DNA of 64,000 nucleotides, taken from contig NC_079512.1 in assembly GCF_000801105.2 (NCBI RefSeq), positions 34,675,848 through 34,739,847 on the forward strand. Reading direction: 5' to 3'. Source of the stretch: Raphanus sativus (Eukaryota; Streptophyta; Magnoliopsida; Brassicales; Brassicaceae). Shown here one piece after another: positions 61,173-64,000 of this stretch. The number at the start of each line of letters is the position of its first letter. Within the stretch, counting starts at the first letter, position 1. The position numbers were made by a program, and so were the translations under genes. The notes under the pieces were generated by a model, which was not told the origin of the DNA, made no database searches, and saw only the letters and a program-made list of their open reading frames with translations.

Positions 61173-62328
61173 ACATACAACTCAAGAAACTATAGCTATG
61201 ATTGTACCTCAGCCATTGGTATGAAACCGGTTAAGCTGTTGGGTTAGGTAAAATTGAATTTATACTAAACCGGTGTGATGGAGTTTAAAACAGATGTACT
61301 GTGTTACGTCAAAATTTGATGGAACTAGATCTTTAAAGAGCGTCATTTGCTGTATTATGTTCTACTAGTTAGTTTTCTATCGAGTATTATTTTCGTTCCG
61401 CATCTTTATACAATCTCTTTAGCCGCATGGTCCGTGACCTCACCTCTCCATGATTGTAAGTTGCAAACTTGATAATTTAAAAGCGTATTTCCTTCACGTT
61501 TTTTGAAAGTTTTTACTAAAAAAGTTGTTACAAGAAAGAGTTTCATTAAAATAAAAAATGTTGATTTTGTTGTTGTTGTTGTTGAAAGTGTACTATAGAA
61601 TAGATCACAAATTTTATAGCTTTTTCAAAGTTATGCGCTACTCGACTAGATTAAAAATTAGGAACCTAGAAAATAATATTATCTCTTCTTGCAAAGAAAT
61701 TCAATAAATTTACAAGTAGATAATGGAACAAATGTTTTAAATAAATTTCAGTAGATACGAGAATAAATATAGTTATTAACTTATTATTACTACCACTTTA
61801 GTTAAAAAAATATCCGACTTAAATCAGAGAGGAAATTCGTGGATTTTCCTAATAATCCAAGATATTATTTAGCTCAACAAAATCCTTGCGCAGTGAAAAG
61901 AAAAAGTTACAGCGACTGTTTTACTATAAAAGGCGTCTTCTTCTTCTTCTTCGGTTATCTTCCTAAGATCACTCCCCTTTCACGGTATTCCTTCGTTTCC
62001 GTTCTCTTTCTTATGAAAAGTTTGTGCTAAAACATCTTAGTTTGACTTGTGAAATGATTTGATTGTCTCTCTTTTCACTTTACTAATTTGACTTCCGACA
62101 GGTTGATTTCCGTTAAAAAAGGTTTGATCTTTTACTGTTCTGTATAGATATTTCTGTATCTGCTGTTCGAAAGTTTTGGTTTTGTAATATGCATTTGATG
62201 ACGAGAATATGATAATAATTGAATATGATCATTTCGCCATATATCCTTAATCCTTTGCTAGTTTTGTGGTCATCAGTTACATTCACTGATGTATTTATCC
62301 TCTGTTTTTTTCTTTTTTGCCCGAGAAG
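61173..62328. other. RRP41L 3' flank and PPI1 promoter/5' leader
   Basis: A TATAAAA box at 61925-61931 is followed by a (TTC)n leader. The 400 bp from there to the PPI1 ATG probably contains a 5' UTR intron, though I could not place its splice sites with confidence. No other gene is supported. Confidence 0.5.
61925..61931 (+). promoter_or_regulatory. PPI1: TATA box of PPI1
   Basis: TATAAAA in the context CTATAAAAGG precedes a pyrimidine-rich (TTC)n leader. It lies about 400 bp before the start codon, compatible with a 5' UTR that is spliced. Confidence 0.55.
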
Positions 62329-63940
62329 ATGGGTGTTGAGGTTGTAAATTACGGTGGATTTGAGGTTGTTCCGGCTCCTTTCGAAGGGAAAATGGACCAA
62401 GGCAACAAAGGAGATAAATACTCCATCAAGTTCGGTTCACTCGGTGAGCCGCCAAAGAAAGCCCAAGAGAACAACAATGTGTTGATCTCTGATGTACCTA
62501 AAGATGCAGCAGAAGAGTGGCCTGCAGCTAAGCACATCCACTCTTTCTACTTTGTTAAGTACCGTCATCTCGACGACCCCAAGATCAAAGCCAAGCTTGA
62601 CTTAGCTGAGAAGGAGCTCGAGAAGCTGAACAAGGCCCGTGCTGCAGTTCTCGACCAGTTGAAAGCTAAGAGGGTAAGGATTAGTGTTTGTAAGCGTTTT
62701 GACTTTTTTGGTGATTTTTGAATGATGTGTGGAAGTTTCTTTTTGGTGCATAGGCGGAGAGATCAGAGTTATTTGACCTGTTGGACCCGTTGAAGACCGA
62801 GCGTCAGGGGTTCAACACCAAGTTTGACGAGAAAAGAAAGGAGATGGAACCGTTGCAGCAAGCTCTGGGAAAGCTAAGGGGCAATGATGGTGAAAACTCC
62901 CGTGGACCCGCTATCTGTTCTTCAGAAGAAGAGCTGAACAATATGGTAAACAACAATCTTTGTGTTCACTCATTATTACTCATGAGACGTTTTTTTGTTT
63001 TACCTCTTTTCTCATTTGGTTGGTGTTTGTAGATATACAGCTACCAATACCGGATTCAACACGAAAGCATTCCATTGACGGAGGAGAAGCAGCTTCTCAA
63101 AGAGATTAGGCTGCTTGAAGGGACAAGAGATAAGGTCATTGCTAATGAGGCTGTGAGAGCCAAAATCAAAGAGTCTTTGGGTCAGAAAGATGATATTCAA
63201 GGTCAAGTTAAGGTAAAAGAGAAGTCATGGTCGTGATGCAATCTTTGTAGTTAATGGGTGCTGGCTTGGAAGGAGTGAAGAAGGAGAGGCAAGCTATTTC
63301 AGCTAGGATTAGTCAGCTGAGTGAGAAAGTGAAAGCAGCGAAAGATGAGATTCAGGTCCTAGAGAATGAGCTGAAGGCTGCGAGTGAAAAGAGGGACGAA
63401 GTTCATTCAAACATTCTTGAGATTAGGAAGCAACGGCATGAGACGGTACAAAGACGTTTACTTTTGTGCATGTTCTTGTTATGGAGAAACTCAAATACTC
63501 TTTCCATCATTTTTCTTCTTTTTTTTGCTCATATAGAATTCAGGGTTTTACCAAGGCCGTAATGTGTTGAACAAAGCAAGAGACTTGGCTGTACAAAAGA
63601 ACATAAACGAGCTTGAGGCGCTCGCCAATGCCGAGGTTGAGAAATTCGTGTCCCTCTGGTGCAGTAAGAAGAATTTCAGAGAAGATTATGAGAAGAGAAT
63701 CTTGGCATCACTTGATGCTAGGCAGCTGAGCAGAGATGGCCGGATGAGGAACCCTGAAGAGAAGCCTCTGGTTACTCCAGAGGCACCAGCAGCAGCAAAG
63801 GCAACCGAGGTTGTCCCTAAAGCTAAGGCAAAGCAGCAGCCAAAGGAGGAACAAGTTTATACACCTGAATCAGATGCTGCTCCTGTTTCTCAGAAGACTG
63901 AGAAAGCTAAAGATGCAGTGAAAGTAAAGAACGTTGTTGT

Positions 63941-63977
<37 letters not shown>

Positions 63978-64000
63978 GTATATGGTCTTGGAAAGCCGCA
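62329..64000 (+). CDS. PPI1: Proton pump interactor 1, 3' end beyond window
   Basis: Exons are 62329-62673, 62754-62945, 63033-63212, 63251-63445 and 63537 onward. All introns are phase 0. The start MGVEVVNYGGFEVVPAPFEG and HIHSFYFVKYRHLDDPKIKA identify the PPI family. The middle is a long charged coiled coil (from about residue 95 to 320: KLDLAEKELEKLNKARAAVL, later KKERQAISARISQLSEKVKA). Then comes NSGFYQGRNVLNKARDLAVQ, a Pro/Ala/Lys-rich linker and an 11-Asp run from a (GAT)n repeat. The C-terminal membrane anchor lies outside the window. PPI1 binds the regulatory C-terminus of the plasma-membrane H+-ATPase and stimulates it in vitro; it sits on ER and plasma membranes. Order matches AT4G27500. 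Confidence 0.95.
63940..63977 (+). repeat. PPI1: (GAT)n trinucleotide repeat coding poly-Asp in PPI1
   Basis: About 11-12 consecutive GAT codons encode an Asp run. In-frame length variation is likely between alleles and species. Confidence 0.9.

Overview
The window is plant nuclear DNA from a crucifer (Brassicaceae). The genes are intron-rich with GT-AG splicing, the spacers are AT-rich, and plant-type transposons are present. The gene order matches, from memory, one run of Arabidopsis thaliana chromosome 4: AT4G27340 (TRM5-like), 27350 (DUF1223), 27360 (dynein light chain), 27370 (myosin VIII), 27380 (small Lys-rich protein), 27410 (RD26), 27420 (ABCG9), 27430 (CIP7), 27435 (DUF1218), 27440 (PORB), 27450 (aluminium-induced-like), 27460 (CBSX5), 27470 (RMA3), 27480 (GT14), 27490 (RRP41L), 27500 (PPI1). 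Protein divergence and the expanded, transposon-filled spacers suggest Brassica or a close relative rather than Arabidopsis itself. That assignment is an inference made without any database search.

Layout. 1-7 kb: the 3'-truncated tRNA methyltransferase and the DUF1223 gene (both minus strand), then a dynein light chain (plus). 7-13 kb: a 24-exon class VIII myosin (minus), divergent from the small Lys-rich protein gene. 14-16 kb: a membrane-protein exon remnant, a tRNA-Phe(GAA) and the NAC factor RD26, whose promoter carries ABRE and DRE-like motifs. 16-20 kb: spacer with a LINE RNase H relic and a 0.25-kb duplication. 20-22.4 kb: ABCG9. 22.4-28.5 kb: gene-poor spacer. 28.5-39 kb: CIP7, DUF1218 gene, PORB (Stowaway-type MITE in intron 2) and the aluminium-induced-like gene. 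39-52.7 kb: a transposon cluster containing a complete 3.87-kb hAT element with an uninterrupted transposase, four MITE-class elements and a 0.9-kb LINE-like retroposon. 52.7-64 kb: CBSX5, RMA3, a broken GT14 gene, RRP41L and PPI1 (cut by the window end).

The host genes are ordinary single genes and do not form a pathway. Several relate to light or stress: RD26, CIP7, PORB, and RMA3 as an ER ubiquitin ligase. The most interesting material is in the accessory DNA. (1) The hAT element has 8-bp target duplications, near-identical termini, subterminal motif arrays and two captured exons of a peptidase S28 (prolyl-carboxypeptidase-like) gene that splice in frame onto the transposase. (2) At least six insertions of about 15-32 bp consist of little more than a poly(A/T) tail between 11-18 bp direct repeats; they look like extremely truncated retroposon insertions. 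(3) A Tourist-like MITE sits in one copy of a 44-bp tandem duplication whose other copy preserves the empty site. (4) The GT14 gene carries two 5-bp frameshifting insertions and an internal deletion.
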